Below the pieces are notes generated by a model that did not search any database, was not told the DNA's origin, and saw only the letters and a program-made list of their open reading frames with translations. From Clostridium sp. CAG:452 (GTDB lineage Bacteria > Bacillota > Clostridia > TANB77 > CAG-508), in assembly GCA_000434035.1 (NCBI GenBank), contig FR893523.1, positions 72,503 through 136,502 on the forward strand: 64,000 nt of DNA, given 5' to 3'. Below are positions 48,890 through 56,518 of the stretch, piece after piece. Position 1 is the stretch's first letter; every line of letters begins with the position of its first letter. Both the position numbers and the translations under genes were made by a program.

Positions 48890-49266
48890 TGTCTGAAGAT
48901 AAACATCCTAGATTAACTAAAATTAAAAATTGGTTTAAAAAGATATTAAAAAAAGAAGAAAAGATGCTACCAGAGCCAGAAGAAAAGGGAAAATCAGAAA
49001 AAATTAAAGCGGCAAGCGCATTAAATAAAACTGAGGAGTCTAAAGAACAAGACGAAGACAAGTCTTTTAGAGAATATATAAAAGCAGTAGCAGAAAAAGG
49101 CATGGACGGAGTTTCAATGGAAGAAAAAGTAGCAAAACAAGAAAAAGCAGAAAGAAAGCTTGCTGAAATGAGAAAAGCAAACAGAGCCGCAGAAGCAGAA
49201 AAATTTGGACAAGATTATGCAGAAAAATCAGATTATAGAAATAAAGATGATGGTGAAGAAAGATAA
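48889..49266 (+). CDS. Charged 125-residue protein of unknown function
   Basis: A Lys/Glu-rich, probably helical protein beginning MSEDKHPRLTKIKNWFKKIL. The first 20 residues could form an amphipathic helix. It is translationally coupled to the preceding coiled-coil gene. No recognised domain. Confidence 0.65.
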   Translation: MSEDKHPRLTKIKNWFKKILKKEEKMLPEPEEKGKSEKIKAASALNKTEESKEQDEDKSFREYIKAVAEKGMDGVSMEEKVAKQEKAERKLAEMRKANRAAEAEKFGQDYAEKSDYRNKDDGEER

Positions 49267-49270
49267 AATT

Positions 49271-49311
49271 AATAAAGCTCATATAAAAATATGGGCTTTA
49301 TTTTTTTGCAA
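49271..49311 (+). terminator. Intrinsic terminator
   Basis: AATAAAGCTCATAT and ATATGGGCTTTATT arms followed by T6; it separates the coiled-coil pair from the division cluster. Confidence 0.88.
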
Positions 49312-49347
49312 AAAAATTAAAAAAACTTTGCAAAAAGTATTGCATTT

Positions 49348-49422
49348 TATAATCTAATCGTATAAAATAAGTTCAAAGTGGAGCGAAGTGGAGGAAAGTG
49401 GAATAAAAATCCTCAAAAGTGA
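49348..49422 (+). promoter_or_regulatory. Control region of mraZ with evenly spaced MraZ-box repeats
   Basis: TATAAT at 49348-49353, with a weak, too-close TTGCAA as -35. It is followed by three (A/G)AAGTGG repeats starting at 49375, 49385 and 49395, exactly 10 bp apart, and a fourth degenerate AAAGTGA at 49416. MraZ proteins are known to bind three to four direct repeats containing GTGG/TGGG before their own gene, so these are the likely autoregulatory operator. Confidence 0.75.
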
Positions 49423-49437
49423 AGAGAGGTGGAACAT

Positions 49438-49870
49438 TTGTTAATAGGCGAATATGAGCACTCAATTGATACAAAAGGTAGACTTATAATGCCTTCTAAA
49501 TTAAAAGAAGACATTGGAGAAAAGTTTGTTATAACACAAGGCCTAGATGGATGCTTGTTTGTATATTCGCGGAAACGAATGGAAAAACTTCGAAGAAAAA
49601 TTAAGAACATTTCCACTTACAAATAAAGATGCAAGAGCATTAAAAAGATTTTTCTTAGCAAGAGCTACTGAATGCGAACTTGATAAGCAAGGAAGATTTT
49701 TAATAAATAGCAATTTAAGAGAGTTTGCAGGATTAGAAAAAGAAGTAGTTATAATAGGAGTATTAGACAAAATAGAAATTTGGAGCAAAGAAAAATGGCT
49801 TAAATATAGTGAAGAAGAAAATTTAGCAGCTGATGAAATTGCAGAAAGAATAGAAAACTTAGGTATATAA
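49438..49870 (+). CDS. mraZ: Division-cluster transcriptional regulator MraZ, one +1 frameshift
   Basis: Joined product of 143 residues, the normal MraZ length. The start at TTG 49438 gives LIGEYEHSIDTKGRLIMPSK, the canonical N-terminus; a GTG at 49429 is possible. The second AbrB-like half reads ARATECELDKQGRFLINSNL. The break at 49570 (LFVYS-GNEWKNFEEKL) is repaired by skipping one C. The zero frame stops at 49624-49626, giving a protein with only the first DNA-binding half. MraZ binds the repeats upstream and controls the division cluster. Confidence 0.9.
49570..49573 (+). other. +1 recoding site CGGA (mraZ)
   Basis: Zero frame TAT-TCG-CGG-AAA; skipping C gives TCG-GGA-AAC and continues the second MraZ half. 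Confidence 0.87.
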
Positions 49871-50226
49871 CTTGGAAAAGTTTATATAAAACACAAAAGA
49901 TAAAAAACAAGATACGAAAGATTAAATTATTAAATACAAAAGAAAGAAAAAATACTAAAGAAAAGAATACAAAAGATAAAAGAAGTACTAAAGAAAACTA
50001 GTACAAAAGAAAAATTTAAAAAACACCAAAGAAAATATTCTAAAAATAAATTACACAAAAGATTACAATTATAATTTACTTAACAAGTAAAATTATACAC
50101 ACTAAAGAAAAAATATTAAGTACAAAAGAAATCAATACGACTTTTTAAGAGGGGTTGTAAAAAAACACACAAAAGAAAAATGGCGAAAGCCAAAAGAAAC
50201 AAAAGAATTATATAAACAAAAGAGGA
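49871..50226. repeat. A-rich interval with about 14 irregular copies of ACNAAAGA
   Basis: The gap between mraZ and rsmH contains no supportable gene. It is made largely of short motifs such as ACAAAAGAAA and ACTAAAGAAAA, spaced 14 to 40 bp apart, all in the same orientation. Frames across it contain stops. Confidence 0.55.
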
Positions 50227-50228
50227 AG

Positions 50229-50262
50229 ACAGTTGGTACATATATTTTTACCAACTGTTTAA
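50229..50262 (+). terminator. Hairpin before rsmH
   Basis: ACAGTTGGTA and TACCAACTGT perfect arms, followed by TT and AT-rich sequence; possibly a terminator or processing site inside the division cluster. Confidence 0.6.
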
Positions 50263-50288
50263 TGCTATTTTTTTAGTTGAGGTTTAAA

Positions 50289-51230
50289 TTGGAAAAGATA
50301 GAATTTAATCATGTATCAGTATTACTAAATGAATGTATAGAAAATTTAAATATAAAACCAGACGGAATATATGTAGACGGAACAATGGGCGGTGCTGGGC
50401 ACAGCTTAGAAATAGTAAAAAAACTTTCTGAAAAAGGTATGCTTATTGGAATAGACAGAGATGAAGAAGCTTTAGCAGTAGCAAAAGAAAGATTAAAAGA
50501 GTTTAACAATGTGAAATATGTACATGATAATCATGACAATATAGATGAAATAATTAAAAATTTAAATATAAAAGGCGTAGATGGAATTTTACTAGATTTA
50601 GGAGTTTCTTCATATCAAATAGATGAAAAAACAAGAGGATTTACATATATGGATGACGGACCTCTAGATATGAGAATGGATAAATCTCAGAAACTTACAG
50701 CCGAATATATAGTAAATAACTACAAGGAACAGGATTTAGCAAGAATAATATTTGAATATGGCGAAGAGAAATTTTCTAGAAAGATTGCAAGAAATATTTG
50801 CGAATATAGAAAAAATAAAAAGATAGAAACAACTGGAGAACTTGTAAAAATAATAGAAAAGAGTATTCCAGGTAAATTTAGAGAAAAAAATTCTCATCCA
50901 GCCAAAAGAACATTTCAAGCAATACGTATAGAAGTAAATAATGAAATAGAACCTTTGTACAATACGATAAAAAATTCGATAACAGCTTTAAATAGTAAAG
51001 GAAGATTATGTGTAATAACTTTCCATTCACTAGAAGATAGAATGGTAAAAAAAGCATATGTAGATGCAGAGGGAAAATGTACTTGTCCAAAAGATTTACC
51101 TTACTGTGTGTGTGGAAATGTAAGTCTTGGTAAAATTATAACTAAAAAACCAATTTTACCAACAGAAAAAGAAATGCAAGAAAATTCAAGAAGTAGAAGC
51201 GCAAAATTAAGAGTATTTGAAAAGATATAA
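50289..51230 (+). CDS. rsmH: 16S rRNA (cytosine-1402-N4) methyltransferase
   Basis: The TTG at 50289 follows a TGAGG ribosome site by 7 nt; an in-frame TTG lies at 50277. About 313 residues. The SAM-binding motif is YVDGTMGGAGHSLEI, the catalytic region contains GILLDLGVSSYQID, and the C-terminus has the HSLEDRMVKKAY and NSRSRSAKLRV blocks. Usual place after mraZ. Confidence 0.95.
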   Translation: MEKIEFNHVSVLLNECIENLNIKPDGIYVDGTMGGAGHSLEIVKKLSEKGMLIGIDRDEEALAVAKERLKEFNNVKYVHDNHDNIDEIIKNLNIKGVDGILLDLGVSSYQIDEKTRGFTYMDDGPLDMRMDKSQKLTAEYIVNNYKEQDLARIIFEYGEEKFSRKIARNICEYRKNKKIETTGELVKIIEKSIPGKFREKNSHPAKRTFQAIRIEVNNEIEPLYNTIKNSITALNSKGRLCVITFHSLEDRMVKKAYVDAEGKCTCPKDLPYCVCGNVSLGKIITKKPILPTEKEMQENSRSRSAKLRVFEKI

Positions 51231-51264
51231 AATATATAATGAATTTTGAAGGGGGTGTATAAAA

Positions 51265-51780
51265 GTGCCAAGAAATTTTAGTAAATATCAATATGAAACA
51301 AGTCCAAGAAAACTTGAGCCAGAATATACGCCTGTAAAAAATCCATATAAAAAGAAAAAAACAACAGCAAGAAAAGTACAAACAACAAATAAAAATAAAG
51401 TAAATGAAATAAAAAAGAGAAAAATGAAAGTAATAAAATATATAGCAATAGGTTTTTTAATAATTTTTGGTATAAGTTTAAGAAATTCACAGATAGACGA
51501 GAATTTTGCTAAAATACAAGACTTGAAGTCGGAATTAGCAGAAGTGGAAAAACAAAATGCTCAATTGGAAGTAGCAATAGAAAATGGAATGAATTTAAAC
51601 AACCTAGAACAAGAAGCAAAAACACAATTAGGAATGCAAAAATTAAATTCAAAACAAACAATATATATGACACTTCCAAAAAATGATTACATTGAACCAG
51701 CCTCAGAAGAAGTGGTAATAGACGAAAAAGAGTCTCCTTTTAAGGTAATAATAAATACAATTAAGAATATATTTAAATAA
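51265..51780 (+). CDS. FtsL-like division protein
   Basis: 171 residues from GTG 51265 (GAAGGGGGTG before it). A basic N-terminal tail with KKKKTTARK, one membrane helix (about 53-71), then an extracellular coiled coil (about 75-110, SELAEVEKQNAQLEVAI) with the LEQEAKTQLGMQK end typical of FtsL/DivIC. Its place between rsmH and ftsI is that of ftsL. The sequence is too divergent to tell FtsL from a DivIC-type protein with certainty. Confidence 0.8.
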   Translation: MPRNFSKYQYETSPRKLEPEYTPVKNPYKKKKTTARKVQTTNKNKVNEIKKRKMKVIKYIAIGFLIIFGISLRNSQIDENFAKIQDLKSELAEVEKQNAQLEVAIENGMNLNNLEQEAKTQLGMQKLNSKQTIYMTLPKNDYIEPASEEVVIDEKESPFKVIINTIKNIFK

Positions 51781-51820
51781 GATTAGTATTAGATAAATAA
51801 ATAATACTAATCTTATTTTT
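51779..51820 (+). terminator. Hairpin between ftsL-like and ftsI genes
   Basis: AAGATTAGTATT and AATACTAATCTT arms followed by ATTTTT. Read-through or partial termination would tune ftsI. Confidence 0.75.
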
Positions 51821-51838
51821 ATTATATTAGGAGAGCTT

Positions 51839-53805
51839 ATGAAACCTACAAATATTAAAAGAAAAAGAAGATTAAGAAATATGATATTTATTACCTCTAT
51901 ATTATGCTTTTTACTGATTGTAAGAATTGGGGTAATACAGTTCGTGCAAGGTTCGGAATTACAGTCAATGGCGTATTCCCAACAAACATTAAATAGAAAA
52001 ATAAATCCTAAAAGAGGGACAATATATGATAGTACTGGCAAAAATGTATTAGCAGTAAGTGCTAGTGTGGAAACGGTTTCTGTAACACCTAAAAATATAG
52101 CTCCACAAAACAAGGAAAAACTAGCCAAAAAGATGGCAGAGATATTTGATCTAAATTATGAAAATGTTTTAAAGAAAGTAAGTAAAAGAAGTTCGATAGA
52201 AACAATTGTAAAAAAAGTTGATAAAGAAAAAACAAATGAACTTAGAGTTTGGCTAGATGAAAATAATATTGTAACAGGGGTTAATATAGATGAAGATACA
52301 AAAAGATATTATCCATATGGCACACTTGCATCTAATGTTATAGGGTTTACAGGAAGTGACAATCAAGGTCTGGAAGGAATTGAAAGTAGATATGATAGCA
52401 TATTAAAAGGCGAACAAGGGAAAATATTAAAATTAACAGACGCCACAGGTTCTGAGCTAGGTACGGCAGGAGAAGATTATGTGGAAGCGGTGAATGGAGA
52501 TGATTTAATATTATCAATAGATATGACAATACAGGCTATTGCAGAAAAATATTTGGCACAGGCTTGTGTTGATAATGTTTGTACAGGTGGAGGGAATATA
52601 ATAATATCAAATCCAAAAACTGGTGATATTTTAGCAATGGCTAATTATCCAAATTATAATTTAAATGAACCATATTTAATAAATGAAGAAGATTTAAAGA
52701 TTGTATGGGATGACTTATCTGCAGGAGATAAATCAAATGCACTTGCTCAAATGTGGAGGAATAAAGCAATATCAGATACTTATGAGCCAGGGTCTACATT
52801 TAAGCTTGTAACTGCATCAGCTTCATTGGAAGAAGGAATAACTGATACAGATAGGGCTGGAGAGTTTTGCTGTACTGGTTCTATAAATATTGCAGGAACG
52901 AGAATAAAATGCTGGAGATATTATAGACCACATGGAGCAGAAAGTTTAAGGCAAGCGTTAATGAATTCTTGTAATCCAGTTTTTATAGGACTACGGACAA
53001 AAATTAGGAGTGGAAACATATTATAAATATTTAGAGAAATTTGGGTTGCTTTCCAAAACGGGAATAGATTTGCCAGGAGAAGCAGGAAGTATATTTTTAA
53101 AAAAAGAAAAAGTTGGCCCAGTGGAACTTGCTACAATATCATTTGGTCAAAGATTTGAAGTAACACCAATACATATGCTTACAATGTTATCTACAATTGC
53201 AAACAATGGGAAAAAATTTACGCCAAGATTAGTAAAGGCGACAATAGATAGTAAAACGGGAGAAAGACATGATATAGAAGTAAAACAAGGAGAACAAGTA
53301 ATATCAGAAGAAACAGCAAAAAAAGTGCTTAGCATGATGGAATCTGTTGTATCAGAGGGAACAGGAAAAAACGCTAGAGTAAGTGGATATTCTATTGGTG
53401 GAAAAACAGGGACATCAGAAGACGGAGTAAATACTGGAAAATATGTAACGTCATTTGTTGGAGTAGCAGATATACCAGATCCAGAAGTTGCAATTATAAT
53501 TATTTTATATAATCCAACTGGAGAAGGAGGACACCAAGGAGGTGCAATAGCAGCACCAATAGCTTCACAAGTTTTACGGAGAAGTATTACCATATTTAGA
53601 AACAAAAAAACAAGAAGAGGAAGTAATAGAAACAGTAACAATGCCAGAAGTGACTGGAATGTCTATAACTGATGCAAAAAAAGCATTAAAAGAATTAGGG
53701 CTAGAAGTAGAAATTATAGGGGAAGGAGAAACAGTAGGAGATCAATTACCTAAAACCGGAATAAAAATAAATACAAGAACAAAAGTTACAATTTATGCTA
53801 ATTAG
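51839..53805 (+). CDS. ftsI: Septal peptidoglycan transpeptidase (FtsI/SpoVD type) with PASTA domain, two +1 frameshifts
   Basis: Joined product of 654 residues: one N-terminal membrane helix (about 15-35), the PBP dimerisation domain (INPKRGTIYDSTGKNVLAVS), then the transpeptidase domain with STFK (in SDTYEPGSTFKL), SCN (in LMNSCNPVFIG) and KTG (in IGGKTGTSED). A C-terminal PASTA domain begins MPEVTGMSITDAKKALKELG. Breaks at 52994 (FIGL-GQKLGVETYYKY) and 53577 (SQVL-GEVLPYLETK) each need one C skipped. Zero-frame termination at the first would remove the KTG motif. The PASTA domain suits SpoVD or a clostridial FtsI; in this cluster the septal role is likely. Confidence 0.88.
52994..52997 (+). 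other. +1 recoding site CGGA (ftsI site 1)
   Basis: Zero frame GGA-CTA-CGG-ACA; skipping C gives CTA-GGA-CAA (FIGLGQKLG). Confidence 0.87.
53577..53580 (+). other. +1 recoding site CGGA (ftsI site 2)
   Basis: Zero frame GTT-TTA-CGG-AGA; skipping C gives TTA-GGA-GAA and leads into the PASTA domain. Confidence 0.85.
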
Positions 53806-53866
53806 ACAAATTGCAATTTGTTTAATTAAATATTCAATTTTACTATACAAAACGCAAAATTAATTA

Positions 53867-53912
53867 TATAATACATGTGTATCAATAAAATTAGGGATAA
53901 ATAATTTTACCC
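53867..53912 (+). promoter_or_regulatory. Possible promoter and small hairpin before murE
   Basis: TATAAT at 53867-53872 with only a weak -35 (TATACA-like). AGGG(T/A)-rich arms near 53892-53912 could form a small hairpin. Confidence 0.4.
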
Positions 53913-53946
53913 TTTGTATTAAAAACAAAAAAAGGAGAAGATAAAA

Positions 53947-55410
53947 ATGAAATTAAAATCATTATTAAATGGAATTGAAGGCTTGAAGGCCAAAGGAAAT
54001 CTTGATACAGACGTAAAAGGAATTACACATAATTCAAAAAATGTAAAGGAAGGAGATATGTTCATTGCAATAAAAGGATTTGACACAGATGGGCACAAAT
54101 ACATAAAGGATGCAGTAGAAAATGGCGCAAAGGTAATTGTAATACAAGAAGGCGAAACAATAAAAAAATCAGATATTAAAGATGATACAATAGTTATTTC
54201 TGCTCCAGATACAAGAATTGCTACATCAAAAATAGCTTGCAATTTTTACAACAATCCATCTTCAAAATTTACATTGATAGGAGTAACAGGAACAAAAGGA
54301 AAAACAACTACAACTTTTATGATTAAAAGAGTGTTAGAAAAAGCTGGTCACAAAGTTGGTTTAATAGGAACTGTTGCAAATTATATAGGAGACAAAAATT
54401 TAGGAGAAAGTTCTAGAACAACACCAGAAAGTTTAGAATTACAAAAACTTTTTGCAGATATGGTAGAGGCAAAAATAGATACAGTAGTTATGGAAGTTTC
54501 TTCACAAAGTTTAAAATTACATAGAGTAGATGATTGCCAATTTGATATAGGATTATTTACAAACTTTTCTGAGGATCATATTAGTCCAAAAGAACATCCA
54601 GATATGGAAGACTATTTTAATTCAAAATTGAAATTATTTGATATGTGCAAAATAGGATTTATAAATGCAGATGACTTTAATGTATTAAAAGTAAAAAAAT
54701 TAGCAAAAAATTGTGACATAAAAACATATGGTATAGACAATGCAGCTGATTTATTAGCAAAAGATATAACAATAACAAATTCAAGTGTAGATTTTAAAGT
54801 AAAAATAGGACAAAAAAATGAAAGAGTAAAAACAGGAATACCAGGAAGATTTAGTGTATATAATTCATTAGCAGCAATAAGTGTAGCTTTAAAATTTGGA
54901 ATAGATGCAGAAACAATTAAGGAAGCTTTAGTTGATGTTAGGGTTCCAGGAAGAAGTGAACTTGTACCAAATAAAAAAGACCTTACAATAATGATAGATT
55001 ATGCTCATTCACCAGAAAGTCTACAAAATATTTTATCAGCAGTAAAAGTATATACAAAAGGAAGAGTAATTTCTGTATTTGGTTGTGGAGGAGATAGAGA
55101 TCATGGCAAAAGACCAATAATGGGAGAAATTTCTGGAAATATTGCAGACTTTACAGTAATTACATCAGATAACCCAAGAACAGAAGAACCATCTGAAATA
55201 GTAAAAGAAATAGAAGATGGAATGAAAAAAACAAAAGGAAAATATATAACAATAGTAGATAGAATTGAGGCTATAAAATATGCAATAGATATGGCCAACA
55301 AAAATGATATTATTGTTCTAGCTGGAAAAGGACATGAAACATATCAAGAAATAAATGGCAAAAAATATCCATTTGATGAAAGAGAAATAATAAAAAAATT
55401 AATGAAATAA
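53947..55410 (+). CDS. murE: UDP-MurNAc-tripeptide synthetase
   Basis: 487 residues. ATP site GVTGTKGKTTTTFM, substrate block TTPESLELQK, and SDNPRTEEPSEIVKEI near the C-terminus; the DNPR motif marks the meso-diaminopimelate-adding enzyme. It adds the third residue of the stem peptide in the cytoplasm. GGAG precedes the ATG. There is no CGG in frame, unlike its neighbours. Confidence 0.95.
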   Translation: MKLKSLLNGIEGLKAKGNLDTDVKGITHNSKNVKEGDMFIAIKGFDTDGHKYIKDAVENGAKVIVIQEGETIKKSDIKDDTIVISAPDTRIATSKIACNFYNNPSSKFTLIGVTGTKGKTTTTFMIKRVLEKAGHKVGLIGTVANYIGDKNLGESSRTTPESLELQKLFADMVEAKIDTVVMEVSSQSLKLHRVDDCQFDIGLFTNFSEDHISPKEHPDMEDYFNSKLKLFDMCKIGFINADDFNVLKVKKLAKNCDIKTYGIDNAADLLAKDITITNSSVDFKVKIGQKNERVKTGIPGRFSVYNSLAAISVALKFGIDAETIKEALVDVRVPGRSELVPNKKDLTIMIDYAHSPESLQNILSAVKVYTKGRVISVFGCGGDRDHGKRPIMGEISGNIADFTVITSDNPRTEEPSEIVKEIEDGMKKTKGKYITIVDRIEAIKYAIDMANKNDIIVLAGKGHETYQEINGKKYPFDEREIIKKLMK

Positions 55411-55451
55411 AATAATGCCATTAATTATGCTAACATAAACAAAAAGTATAA

Positions 55452-55470
55452 GGGCGCACAGGGTGCGCCC
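55452..55470. repeat. Short intergenic palindrome
   Basis: GGGCGCAC and GTGCGCCC arms between murE and mraY; dispersed family. Confidence 0.55.
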
Positions 55471-55508
55471 AAGTAATAATAAAAGAGTTTTTGAGGGGGG
55501 AACAAAAT

Positions 55509-56491
55509 TTGTATTTTCAGACAAGAATACTATTTGTATCATTTATAGCAACAGTAATTATATCAATTTTTGTAATACCTATTTTAAAAAAACTAAAGGT
55601 TGGTCAAATTGAAAGAGATGATGGACCTCAGTCACATTACAAAAAACAGGGAACTCCAACAATGGGTGGAATAATAATTGCACTTCGGAATAATTATAGG
55701 AACAATTGGAGGCTATATTTATTACAGGACAAGAGAGCCGGAAACAGCAAGAAATATTCTACCATTACTATTAATAACAATAGGATTTGGAACAATAGGC
55801 TTTATAGATGATTTTAAAAAATTAGTTTTAAGGGATACAAAAGGATTAAAACCAGCATATAAAATGCTAGGATTACTAATAATTTCAGTGGCATATACAT
55901 TATATTTAACAAGAGGAATACATTTAGGAACAGAAACATTTATCCCTTTTGCTAAGAAATATATAGTATTACCAATGCTTTTGTATATACCTTTTGTTAT
56001 ATTTGTAATGCTAGGAACTACAAATGCAATAAACTTAACAGATGGAATAGATGGGTTAAGTACTAGTATATCAGCAATTATTGCGACATGCTTAACAGTA
56101 ATTGCAATAATTTTGGATGTAAAAGAAGTAATCGTTTTTGGAAGTATAATAGTAGGGTCATGTTTAGGATTCTTAATATTTAATCTAAATACAGCAAGAG
56201 TATTTATGGGAGATACTGGCTCATTATTACTTCGGAGGAGTAATTGCTGCAATGGCTTTATATTTGAAGATGCCATTGATATTATTAATAATTGCTTTAA
56301 TTCCAGTAGCAGAAACATTATCTGTTGTATTGCAAGTAACGTATTTTAAAGCAACAGGAGGAAAAAGATTACTAAAAATGGCACCACTTCACCATCACTT
56401 TGAATTATCAGGATGGAAAGAAAATAAGATAGTATCAGTTTTTAGTGTAATTACTCTTATACTTTGTATAGTAGGATTATATTCAATATAA
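55509..56491 (+). CDS. mraY: Phospho-MurNAc-pentapeptide transferase, two +1 frameshifts
   Basis: Makes lipid I in the membrane. The TTG at 55509 after GGGGGGAA is preferred to the TTG at 55491. Joined product of 326 residues with all MraY blocks: DDGPQSHYKKQGTPTMGGII, GFIDDFKKL, NAINLTDGIDGLSTS, RVFMGDTGSLLLGG and APLHHHFELSGWKE. Breaks at 55686 (GGIIIAL-GIIIGTIGG) and 56233 (GSLLL-GGVIAAMAL) each require skipping one C. The second lies inside the conserved GDTGSLLLGG block. An enzyme without both shifts would lack the HHHFE motif. Confidence 0.92.
55686..55689 (+). other. +1 recoding site CGGA (mraY site 1)
   Basis: Zero frame GCA-CTT-CGG-AAT; skipping C gives CTT-GGA-ATA (IALGIII). Confidence 0.88.
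56233..56236 (+). other. +1 recoding site CGGA (mraY site 2)
   Basis: Zero frame TTA-CTT-CGG-AGG; skipping C gives CTT-GGA-GGA, completing the conserved GDTGSLLLGG. Confidence 0.9.
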
Positions 56492-56518
56492 AGAAGCTTC
56501 GAAAGGAAGGATACAAGA

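Noticed and set aside
49871..50226. CRISPR array in the repeat-rich gap
   Set aside because: The repeats are only about eight bases with irregular spacing and no constant-length spacers; no cas genes are in the window.
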